64,000 nucleotides of DNA from Thamnaconus septentrionalis (lineage: Eukaryota > Chordata > Actinopteri > Tetraodontiformes > Monacanthidae), in NCBI GenBank assembly GCA_009823395.1, contig CM020504.1, forward strand, positions 22,120,040 to 22,184,039, written 5' to 3'. The number at the start of each line of letters is the position of its first letter. Positions within the stretch are counted from its first letter, which is position 1. The translations under genes were made by a program, and so were the position numbers. Positions 35,280 to 46,127 of this stretch are shown here, in pieces. The notes under the pieces are model-generated. The model was not told where the DNA came from. It ran no database searches and saw only the letters and a list, made by a program, of their open reading frames with translations.

Positions 35280-38200
35280 AAATCACCACCGTCTGCCATC
35301 AATATTCAGAATCTGGAGCCCAACTCATTCTAACAGCACAACAGTGTTCATAATGTGATGATCATAACATCCCTGACAGACCGTGCGGCCTTTATGTTTG
35401 TATGCATCATGATAGTCTCACGCATTGATGACTACGTCACACACTGGTCCTGGAATCGCGCTTGAGGCCTTAAACCTTCTGAACCCCGCTTTGAAAAACA
35501 TTGAAAGTTTTTTTTTTAAAATATAGACTTTTCAAACTTTAAAAACTACTGCCTGCCTTATACGCAAGCTCTTGAATGGGAGCCTCGTCTCCTTTGCTCA
35601 ACAACTTTACTTAGCAGCAGTCTATCAGTGGCTCCCTCTAATGAGTGGCTGACAGAAGTGTTGAGACGCGAGCTTCCTCTCAGACTGACTTTTTTTTCTC
35701 AAAACATCTCGTCGTTTGAAGGTTCCGGATTATGGAACGCCGCCACATGTTGAGTGACAAGAATTAAAACTTAAGGCTGCTCAAGCTTTGCAACCTTCAC
35801 GAGGTGCATAAAGCTGCTGTTAAGAGTAAGCCACGTGTAAAGGTTTGGAATTTGTGTGAAATGGGATTGTATGTGCACGTGTGCGACACGTTAGAGTGCG
35901 ATTGCACAACTTATGTCTTGCAGTGGGACTAACTATAGTGTATGTATGCACAATTCTCTGTTTTGCATTGTATAGTTGTACTTTGTGATCACCTCCATCA
36001 GGTGTGCTGTGTGCTTCTCTATACACGTTTATATCGCCATGAAACCACCCTGCCAAAGGACGACAGATGGAAATTTAACCTGCGACAACAATCTGGTATT
36101 TTTACAGGTGAATGTTCATTAATATGTGCAGTCTCTTCTTTTAAATAAATTATAAAAAGAAAAGGCAACATGAGAATGAATAAAAAGAAAAAATGGCACC
36201 GGAAACTGGCTGGCCAACGTGGCTGCCAGAGTTGGCATGGAGCGATCGCCATCACCTCGGCTGCATTTGAAAAGGACGCCTGCCGTATTCACCTCGGCCG
36301 GGAAAAAACGCTTCAGAATTTTGCAAACATAACAGTAATGATTCATTATTTCATAATCAAAGGCTTCCTCTGCAAGAGAGACGGCATTTATCTATTCGCT
36401 TAATGATTGCAAATGACAGTTTCTCTGTCGCCTCAGCGTGACTGTGTGCGCCGGTCTAGCTTGGCGGCGGCGCCTGCTTGGCCAACCAAAATGCGGAGGA
36501 GAGCGGGCCAGAGGCAGAGCAGGGAGCCGCAGATAAAGGGCTCATCAGCAGGTGGGAGAGAATTTTTAGTTTTTTTCTTGGGCACCGGGAAAACCGAGAC
36601 CTCGTTTTCCGGGAACCTTCCGCAACACCAGCGTGCGCAATTTTAAAAATTATCCACATTGTCATTTTTACTTTAAAAGAAATAAAATCCCATTCCCTGA
36701 AGCTTGCTGTGCAACGCAGTTGGCCTGACTGCCAAACGCCGGCGTGAATCTTTGGTGTCGTGGCATGGCCGCGTGAATGAAAGACTTGCAGTAGAGCATT
36801 AACCACGCTCTAATACCCACCACGAAAGCTCCGGCAGGTTCGGGGAGTTCTAGGTGTCTCGCTGTACACAATAGATAAGCAGTCGTCTCACGCTTTTCAC
36901 GGACATGAACTGCAAAAAAGCCGGCTCTCTAATCCCAGTACGATCCAGCAGCCGTGCCTTTTCCTGCCCCGCCTGCCTGCTGCTCGTGTGCTCGTGTTCT
37001 CCTTGCTGACTGATGCCGAACTTGTGCTCAGGAAACAATTGATTTCACTCCAGCTGCTGCGCCTCCGACTTCTAGTTGTGCACATCTCAGCATGCCGCGT
37101 GGCTACAGTCGTGCTATTAGCAGGAACAGCATTGAGGAGACAGTGGTGATGGTGAACGGTAGCCGCAATTTAGGAATGGTAAAAAATAATAAAAAAAGAG
37201 CCATAAAGAGGTGCCCCATGCCACACATTCATGGCTAGCATTAACATTCGGTATATTTCCTGGTAAAATTAACCAGATAAAGGTTTCCTTCTACTTTGTC
37301 TTCAACTTTGCATCTGGCATGCACCGAGGGAGAGAATTAATAGACGTGAACATGACTCAAGAAGAAAACAGGACGGTAAATATATTTAATGTCCTTATTA
37401 ATCTCTGAGCAAAAATGCGATGTTTGCTTGCCGTGCACGCTCCAGCACTCCGGCCTGTGCAGAGCATCGCCTCAAATTGTGCAAGCGTTGCCATTTTTCT
37501 TACCAGGTGCGTTTGAAATGAGGGGATGACGGCTTCGTTAAACACGAAGGTCGGCAGTTAAAACGGGCTCTAAAAAGCTGAAAGCGTCAAAGCATTTCAA
37601 CTCCGGCATACTTACTTAGTTCACCTTGTGAGACCCTGAGAGGGTTTTCTAATGGAAGAGGCGTCGGTCAGGGTTCCTCTTTATCTTGATCTTTGTACGT
37701 CCATTTCCAGGCGCCTCTGTTTTTTTTGTTTTTTTTTGAAGGCAATGTCTCTATAATGAAGGGCCGAGATGGGAACAGGGATTACAGACCTGTGGCTCCT
37801 GACATTCACAAAGGTCAGCACTTCATCCCTCAACTGTTCTATACACCTAGCCATCAGTCTGGGCGTCCTGCCCTGTATTGTTCAATCCATCAGCATCCGC
37901 AGACAATGGCTTTTCTTCTTTGTTCTTTAGGATCTGCCCTTGTACATAACAGCTTTTTTTTTTTTTTTTTTTTTTTTTCAAATACGAAAGCAGATATTTT
38001 TTGTTTTAAGCAGGATCATTTTGAAATCTCACTCGCGGAAGGCCTTTTATTTTTTTGCTAAAACAGGCTTTTTTTCGCCAAAAAGGGCACAAACAAAAAG
38101 TTTGCTCGTTGTTTTTAATCGTCGAGCCAGGGAGGAATTTCTGCTTCAGCAACTTAGTCATTATAGCTTGATTTTCTATGATAAGTTGGATCTGAAATTT

Positions 38201-38540
38201 TTCCATCAAACTGAAAGACTGGTGGAGGTTAAGAAACACTTAGTTGCTCTCTGATCCACAGCAGCGGCACACCCTCCAAACATAAATGTCACCCCAGAAA
38301 TGTTTTTTTTGCCCCTCTTCACACACACAGGAGATAAGGGATGTCAAGAGCGATAATGGCGGTCCACAAAATGATATTGGACAAGAGTGCATTTTCTTCA
38401 GACGATCAGATAGCAGCACCCAAGTACAGTAAAGGTCAACAGCTGTACAAGTTTAGATAAAGAAGATCAAAGCAACGGACTGTCGGGAGGTTACGCCTTA
38501 TCTTCGGTAAGCTAAACATGTTGCTTGATACACACGTGCT
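35280..38540. other. Gene-free stretch, candidate noncoding conserved DNA
   Basis: No supported gene. Between about 36100 and 37420 the sequence is largely free of simple repeats and rich in TAAT-type cores. A T run of about 28 nt (37952-37979) precedes the CA tract at 38543. Confidence 0.45.

Positions 38541-38542
<2 letters not shown>

Positions 38543-38605
<63 letters not shown>
38543..38605. repeat. Long (CA)n microsatellite
   Basis: About 31 perfect CA units. Confidence 0.96.
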
Positions 38606-38606
<1 letters not shown>

Positions 38607-38777
38607 ACAACAAAGGAATCTGATTTCCATTCAAACCAAAGCCCTGGATCCCTGATAGACAATCACGGCTATCATGGCACTTCAGCCATGACTGTATCAA
38701 GCATGATCATGTACTGTATGTACATGTTCCACCACAGTAGGGGGCGTTATGCAGCTAGTTTTACTTGCAACCCACCA

Positions 38778-38780
<3 letters not shown>

Positions 38781-38835
<55 letters not shown>
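38781..38835. repeat. Long (CA)n microsatellite adjoining a SINE relic
   Basis: About 27 perfect CA units. They lie where the minus-oriented SINE body normally has CACACTCACATACACACC, so the tract probably expanded from the SINE. Confidence 0.93.
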
Positions 38836-38840
<5 letters not shown>

Positions 38841-38859
38841 AAAAAACTCGGTTTTCAAC

Positions 38860-38972
38860 CCTTAGGGAGTTTCAGAGGACCCACCAGATGTAACCTCCAC
38901 ACAGAATGGCCCCAGAGCCCCAGGGATTGAACCCACAACCTTCTTACTGACGCCAGAAACTCTGCAAAACAG
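38860..38972 (-). mobile_element. Degraded tRNA-derived SINE head
   Basis: The plus strand reads CCTCCACACAGAATGGCCCC, then GGGATTGAACCCACAACCTTCTT, then CGCCAGAAAC. This matches the head and B box (GGGTTCAATCCC on the minus strand) of the SINEs at 9707 and 14554. The A box is damaged and much of the body is deleted. An old, dead copy. Confidence 0.65.
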
Positions 38973-38989
38973 CCAGCCTCATAGACAAC

Positions 38990-40590
38990 TGTTCACCTTC
39001 TTTCATTGATCTTTTTGTAAAGTAAATGTTTCTGCAAACAAATCACCTAAAGGTCCAGTAAGGCACAGTGGATGATAGAGACTCGTCGGAGAAGTCTTTG
39101 GCACTTGGACACTGAAGGGAAATTCTGGTGATGGAGGGGCTCCAGCTCCAGACGGGGGAAGATAAATTCCCCCCAGGGCCCAGACCTTGTTGGTGCTGGC
39201 TGATAACCGAGACTGATGATGTCGATGAGCTGCTGAGGCTGTTGAATCCACAAAGACGTGGTGGTGATGGAGTGAGAGGGGGGAAATTATATTCTAAAAG
39301 ACAGCAGCCGGGCGAAGGACAAACTCTGACACCCCACCAAGCCCTTCACCACCCGTGCTGCTGGATCAATAGGACCGCTAATGAGAACAGCTGATTTCTC
39401 ACTTATGAATGTCCATGAAAGTTGATATAAGAAAATATTTTTGGTCTCAGTCTGAAAAAAAGTTGAGGCTTTTTGAATCATCGTTTGCTAAAGATGCATT
39501 AGAAACATAACAAGATGCGTAAAACACACGCTGGAGTCATCCAGCCTATGTTGGGGAGATGATTCATTAAAGTCACGACGGAACACCCTTGCAGCAACTG
39601 GGACGTTCTTGGGGGGGGGGGGCATTGCATCTCTCACTGTTGGAAGGCACCATCAGCATAGCTGGAAGATCCAGAAGTGAAGAGTTGCAGGCTTACATCA
39701 CTTTGTGTTAAGTTACAAATCCACCGATACAACATCCAGCGACACCAAGACCCCATGCAGGGGCCAGAGCATTTACTGCTACCTGCTCTTGACAGAAAAT
39801 AATCCAGCACCTGCATGGTTATTGTTTAATTGTTTCACCATGCTGGAAAGCTGCCCGTTATCTATTTGAAACAGTCTGATTATTTACTGATTATTTCTTA
39901 TTTACTGGCGCAAGTTTCAGTACTGTTTGTCCTGGCTCCAGGGTTTTTTTTCTCACAGACAAAAAAAATCTTATTTATCAAGCTTTCACCTGCTGCTGTG
40001 AGTTATAGTTTATAGGCTAATAAACTCCATCTTGTTAGTACATCAAAGCTCAAAGGGGAGTACAAGTTACCTTGCTGGGTTTACTGAAGGTGAGGAAAAA
40101 AAATTAGGGCTGAGGTCCATTTTGAGTTTGCCCCCTCATCCCCTTCTTCAGATTTTTGTCACATCGTCTTGGCGACACAGCCTTTAATCATCCTTGTCTT
40201 TATCCATGAAATGGCTTTTCGGCTGCCCTGAGGCAGCAGACAGCCAGCCAGCTCGGACATACACGGGGAGTGTGTGTGTGTGTGTGTGAAATCAAAAGAG
40301 ATTTTGCTCTTATCCTGTTTGGACACCAAAGTGTTGAGGGGGAAAAGGGAGGAGAGTTGCTTCACCGGGAAAATTCAACACAACAGAAATGAACAGAGCC
40401 GCGTAAAATCCAATCAGGACTAAATGGTTTCCGTCGCTTGTGAAAGTCCAGAAATTCTCGCGGCTGTACAACTGATTTGTAGACGATGGGAATGAGACAC
40501 TACAGGGTCGCTCAAGACAGAGACTGTTACAATGAAACCAGCAGGTGGTGTTTCGAACGCCTCACCTGTGCTGGGTGCTACTTACTATTA
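38990..40590. other. Gene-free stretch
   Basis: No supported gene. It contains a G12 run at about 39611-39622 and a short (GT)9 at 40270-40288. Confidence 0.5.
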
Positions 40591-40594
40591 CTAA

Positions 40595-41061
40595 GGCCCT
40601 GTCCACACGGGAACGTTACTGTTTTTTTTCTTTCCCGGGGTCGAAAAAACCCGCTACACACTAAACACACAGAAAACAAAAATGGCGAGTAGTGGGAAAA
40701 AAGTTAGTCTGAGGTTTTGTAGTAATATTGCCAACAAATCTCGAAGTGCCTTCAATACAAAGACAACTCCGCTCGCCGCCATCGTTGTTGTTTGTGCCGC
40801 TGCTGCCGAATTGAATGCTTTGTTTTTTCCGGTCACATGACAGTGACAGTGCGATGACGTCATCGTTTTACAAGGAAAAGCCGTTTTCACTGTCCAGACG
40901 GCAACGACGAAACGGCGTTGTCAGATTTTCCCACTCTGGGACCCGTTTTCAAAAAATACCGTTTTGGGGGACCCAAAACGCTGTTGCCATATGGATGAAA
41001 CGCCGTAACGGTTAAATACTTTACCGTTTCCACCAAAAAACGTTCCCGTGTGGAAAGGACC
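40595..41061. mobile_element. 467-bp non-autonomous DNA transposon (TAA target, PIF/Harbinger-like)
   Basis: Imperfect terminal inverted repeats: GGCCCTGTCCACACGGGAAC on the left, and GGTCCTTTCCACACGGGAAC when the right end is reverse-complemented. A 3-bp TAA lies immediately outside each end (40592-40594, 41062-41064), as PIF/Harbinger elements leave. The interior is CpG-rich, with CGTTTTCACTGTCC-type subterminal repeats and no transposase. The superfamily is inferred only from the TAA target and could be wrong. Confidence 0.78.
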
Positions 41062-41064
41062 TAA

Positions 41065-42588
41065 ATCAGAAAGCAGCGCGGCGATGGCGTTATTGGCTGT
41101 GATTCCGCTCAGAACTGACTTTCCATCATTTCTCGTTAAAGGCCATAAACATCCATAAGCTAACAAGTATAAGAAATACGTATCACAACCAATTTGCGTT
41201 GTGTGACTCTGGTCGTCTTGCTTCATCACTAATAAGCTTCCTGAAACCTGGACCTTTTGTAATTTTTGTGTACGTCAGTGATGGGGAAAAAAGAAGACAC
41301 ATTTTTTTTGTAGTCACAAAGCCTCAGGCAAGCAGTTGGAACTTATTAAGTGTTGCCGTCTCTGGGGGGAAGCACGCGGGACGAGTCGTCGAGTCTGATT
41401 CTGGATGTTTCTCGCAGTCATTTTGCTCGTCTTGGCAGGTGTTGTTACATGAAAAAGAATGCTCTTTCATTTCGCACTTTTAGCCGTAAGCTGCCGACTG
41501 ACACACGGTGTTTGCATCGCCGCCAGTGCAAGTCCAATAAACGGAGCAAATCACCGACGCCTGCTGCCTAAATTATCGCCGCGATGCTTTGAATTCCCAC
41601 TGCCATCTTGCCGTTGTCTGCCACAAACACGTGCTGCTCACTCGTTTGGTGGCACAACAAGTCATGTCTGCAGAGTCATGGAGCGAGAGGCTCGAAGCAT
41701 GCCGAGAAGGCATTGCAGGATTGTTGTTGCCAGTGACGCATCTGCTCTCCTGCATTCTCCCAACATGCGCAGAAGCATCCCAGCGACACGCAAACAAAAT
41801 TCCTTGTTACGTCAAGTTTCCATGGGTCAAACAACACGTACTAGTGTAGGTCTTCAGTGGTTGTTTTAGGTGGTTGAAGTGGTTCATGGCACCTCAGCAG
41901 TTCTTCAGCACTTCAACAGCTGCTACAGAACTCCACATGCAGCCTAAAGAACCAGTGAAGCACATCTTTTTTTTTTCTGTGTGTGGGAGAGAGACACTTT
42001 TAGAAGAGCTTAAGGTCCTGATCAGAGGTACTTTGGTTTCCTGGAGTCATAAATGGTGTTATGTAAGAGCGATTTAACCCAGTGCCTGGCGTGCAGGGCC
42101 AGACACCCAGGTCTGCATAATCAACATCTCGACATTTACAGTGTGTATGTGTGGGACTCCGAGGCTGGATTTGAACAAATACTGATTTGTCATCCATAAT
42201 CATTTATTACAGTCAACGATTTTGATGTCCTTCCGTTTCATTTTTTAAATATATATCTGTGATATACAGAGACCAAGATCATATATACAATTTTAATCGT
42301 TTTTTTTTTGACATATTGAATCATTATTTTATGATCAATGATAGAAAGAGTTCACAAATTCATTCATTCAGTTCAGCAACATTAACAGCAAACATATACA
42401 GTGCGAATCAACTCATTTCATCTTAAAGAAATGGGCATCACGGGATGACCGAAATCTTTTTGTCAAGATTGCAAAATAATAGTTTTCTTGTCTTAAGAAA
42501 ATTATTTAGGCTTCCATATCTGAATTCACACCTGCTACAAATCACTTTTTGCTCCATAACTCACAATGCCGTTGCTGTGCCGTGTCAT
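41065..42588. other. Gene-free stretch
   Basis: No supported gene. Several overlapping open frames at 41350-41870 on both strands shadow one another and show no domain. Confidence 0.5.
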
Positions 42589-42717
42589 TTGAGACTAAAG
42601 GCAGATGTATGAGTTTATATATATATATATACAAAGAAGTGGGGAAAAAATGTATATCCTCTCCTTCATATATGGAAATTAATCAGATGAAACTCATACA
42701 TCTGCCTTTAGTCTCAA
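42589..42717. repeat. Perfect 28-bp inverted repeat with about 73-bp AT-rich loop
   Basis: Bases 42589-42616 (beginning TTGAGACTAAAGGCAGATG) are exactly the reverse complement of 42690-42717. Similarity continues weakly outward for about 15 bp on each side (CCGTGTCAT against CTGTGTCAG). The loop contains (TA)n. Could be a small foldback element; a transcript would form a strong hairpin. Confidence 0.9.
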
Positions 42718-43820
42718 CTGACACAGTGCAACGATAGATAGATCAGCCCCAGGAAAGTCCCAGGGAAAGTTTAAAGTAGGTGCTCGACTCTTGGGAAGTC
42801 ACCACTGCAGCGAGCAAACATCTGTGGGGGAGGGGTACTAGTAGCAAACAGTGCAGCAGATCAGGGGGGAAGTGCTGGAAGACTGACGGGCTGAAGAAAG
42901 ACAGGAAAAGGGAAGTAGATAAGAGGGAGGAGGCGACGGCGGCGAGGACCAGTGTGAGGTTAAGCACACACACTTACACCTGCCGTTAAAGCCGTCACCT
43001 TCGCCATATTATCCCCTCACCCCGCCCCCCGCCCCCTACATGTTCACAGGGGTGCCAAGAAATCCGATTTGCCAACTTTGGGGAGCCGTGTGTGACAGCC
43101 AATTACTGGGGAGAGGACTCCCAGTGGAGTCACCTCCTCGACCCGCAGCCCAAACATCTGCCTGTCCGCCTGACAGTCGAGGCCGGCTGGCGGACGGCGG
43201 AGCCGGGAGGCTGAAAGATCCAGTCACGATGGAGCACTTTTACCGCAGAGTCCACCGTGGTTATGTTTTTCTTTCACTTGTAAACGATCGAAGGTGCTTC
43301 ATAGGTGGAAGTCATTTGCATGTCATTATGGAGAACGATGCAAACGGCCCATTACTGATCAGATGTTTCATAAACACCGGCATTGATTTTTTTCTTTTAA
43401 TTTTATGATCTGCTCACAATATTTCTTTTTTTATAGAAATCAATGCATTTATATTAATGATGAGCTGGAAGACGCTCGGGGGCATCGTTAAACAAGCGGC
43501 AAACAAACACAAGAGAACAGCTTGTGTTCATCTCTCTCAGATGCCGACTCAGAAATGCTCCCTCGCAATAGAGGGGTTGTTGTTGTTGTTGTTTTTCAAC
43601 ATGGAGACAATCATCCCTGGCTATTAAGCCCCCGAGTAATGTCACATGAGTGCATCTGTGCGCAAGATTGCTACCTTGATTTTCCCTCCTGTTGTGGTTG
43701 TAGCAACTTCAAGAAATTTGTTTTACAATAAAATTCCCCAAATTGTTAGTTTTGCATTTCTTTCCCTCCTTTGCACTCAGGCTGCGTGTTCAACCTGCTG
43801 TTGGGTCATAGATGGAAACT
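42718..43820. other. Gene-free stretch
   Basis: No supported gene or classified repeat, apart from a short (GTT)n near 43575-43592. Confidence 0.5.
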
Positions 43821-44855
43821 TAGGGCGTGTTCTCATTGCCTCGCCTCGCCACCGTTCAATTGTGTTTTCATGGCCCCTGGATCACGAGACCGTGGGTGGA
43901 GTCGACGCGGTGAAGCGGGACAATGTTTTCGACAGCATCATTTCTGTGCGATACACAACAGCGCAGCGATGGACAAAGTAGAGGTTGTTTCATACCTGCT
44001 ACACGGTCTGTGGTTGCTTTTCTGTTAAAGAAAGAACAGTTTTCCTCACTGAAGTCACAGTTGATAATTTATGCAGGCAACATTTATATTTTATTGTTTC
44101 GTTTTCTGGGAGAGTAAAGGTGTAGTTCAACCTTTATATTTTCGCCAAAAGTAAACACGAGACAGATACAACGGGAAATAGCATTTATTTAAAAACAAAC
44201 AAACAGAAAAACAGACAGTAAACACGCCTACTTATTTGAAATAGTTGCCCTAGCAAGCCAAGGACGACTTCGTTAAATGCTGCGGTGTTCGAGGCTTCCT
44301 CGTGGCGAAAAGCCACGTCTTCTCGACGAATCCGTATTTCCTCACGTCTCAAGACTCCTCGGATTCCCTAGCTTAACACGCCTCACGCAGGAGCAACTCG
44401 ATTTGTTCCGAGTGCTTCGCCATTTGCCGCTCGTCGTTTTCGCGAATATGGTTGAACACACTCGCGACGTCGAGGGAATTCCCTGTTCGCCTGCCTCTCC
44501 CCAAAAGAGAAAGTAAACATGTATTGAAAAAGTTGTTTTCAAAAACTGTATACACATATAAATATATTTGTACACCATCAATAGTAGCTGCTTGTATTTA
44601 CGGTAAAATGTACCTGACACGGAAGTTCCGTGTCGAAGGAGTTGGCGTCGATGTCCGCTCCGACAGGGAACATCGACGAGGACACTGAGCCAATCCAGTG
44701 CCCTGCTCGTCGCTACGTCACCACTAAACTCGCTTCGTCTCGCTTGGACCCTGGGGGATTGAGGTACCCAAACAGCACCCCCTACAAACGTGTAGCGGCC
44801 AGTGCGAACGCCCTACAACCGTACCGTGGCGAGGCGAGGCAATGAGAACGCCCCA
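43821..44855. mobile_element. 1.0-kb CpG-rich inverted-repeat DNA transposon, non-autonomous
   Basis: Left tip TAGGGCGTGTTCTCATTGCC then TCGCCTCGCCACCG. The reverse-complemented right tip is TGGGGCGTTCTCATTGCC then TCGCCTCGCCACGG. This gives about 34 bp of near-identical inverted repeat, with one 2-bp indel. ACT lies outside both ends (43818-43820, 44856-44858), a possible 3-bp duplication. The inner right arm repeats a GTAGGGCGTTCGCACTGG variant. A minus-strand segment reads HIRENDERQMAKHSEQIELL, charged and helix-like, as in Myb/SANT-type accessory proteins of some elements, but this is weak. The superfamily is unassigned. Confidence 0.8.
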
Positions 44856-45404
44856 ACTGTGTGTGTATGTGTGTGTGTGTTTCTGAGGGGAGGTGGTGTG
44901 GTACAAATTGTTTATAATTCAGAATGTTGTGTAAGTAAAGGATAGTTGCAAAGCAAAGTAATCCCATTTCACTTGCATGGGACTGAGCAACCCTCAGCTA
45001 TGGCACCATTTGTCCTCAACCTTTTTCCATTCTTCTCCCGCCATGAAGTTGTAGCTCTTTTTTTGCATTGTACAGAAGGTCGTCAGAACATGAATACGGG
45101 CAAAAAAAAACACGAGCGGATTGGAAGGTACATTTCAATCTGTTTGGCCGCTCTGCTGTTCCACCTGCATCACATGACGATGTGGGGATGGTGGTGGGGG
45201 AGAACCCCCCACACCGCCTCTTCCTCGACAGGCAGCGAAATTGAAGGGGAAATTATATGAGGCGTGTCAAAATGCAATATCACCCCGTTTACCCTGATGT
45301 TTAAGCCCCTTTGCCTGCTCCTCTCGGCCTCCCAGGAGAGGCAGAGAATTAAAAGGAACGAGCGGAACGTAGCGGAAAAAAGAGGAGAGGACGAGGAGAT
45401 GGGG

Positions 45405-45430
45405 GAGGAGGAGGAGGAGGAGGAGGAGGA
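45405..45430. repeat. (GAG)n trinucleotide repeat
   Basis: About eight GAG units in a purine-rich stretch that begins near 45345. Confidence 0.9.
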
Positions 45431-45818
45431 ATATTAAAGCAGATGGACGAAAATGAACATGAGGTATCGGGAGAGGCAGAGAAAGGCAGAGCAGCTGGTA
45501 ATAGGAATATAAAGAGTTTAATCTGTGAGTCTAGCAATAATATTTAGGTCTGGAACGCAGAGGCTGTGTAGGGAAAGAACACACACGTGCGCGCTCACGC
45601 TTACACACAGTTGCACGCACGTATATAGAGCAAGTCAGGTAAATAGCTTTGACTTGAGATGCTTCACAGCCTTCGGGTCAGCCAAGAATACACACACACG
45701 TACGCATTCACACACACATGGCGCTCATCTATAATGTTTGTGCAAATAAACAGCCATCCTTCAGCCCCTGTAGGAAGGATGCAAACTACAGTGTGAAACA
45801 TTTCAAGAGGCTCTAGTG

Positions 45819-46119
45819 CAGGGGTCACCAACGTGGTGCCCGCGGGCACCAGGTAGCCCCCAAGGACCTCATGAGTCGCCCCTGCAGACCCGTTCGAAAA
45901 ATTGCACAGCTCGTTGAGCTGCATCTAAAATTCAATTTTATCCAACCTTGTTAAGCCATTTTTGATAATTATTGTGAACTCATGAGCTTGATAAGTATCA
46001 TTAATAATAATATTTAACTCAGAGAGTTTGTTATTTCAGGAGAATCTTGCAAACTGGTAGCCCTTCATACGGCTCAGGACCCATGAAGTAGCTCTCAGTG
46101 CCAAAAAAGTTGACCCCTG
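45819..46119. mobile_element. 301-bp hAT miniature element (MITE)
   Basis: Terminal inverted repeats: CAGGGGTCACCAACGTGGTGCC on the left (CAGGGGTCACCAACGTGG shown as tip), and CAGGGGTCAACTTTTTTGGC when the right end is reverse-complemented. A perfect 8-bp duplication, CTCTAGTG, lies at 45811-45818 and 46120-46127. CAGGGGTC tips with an 8-bp target are characteristic of hAT (Charlie-like) elements. No coding capacity. Confidence 0.93.
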
Positions 46120-46127
46120 CTCTAGTG

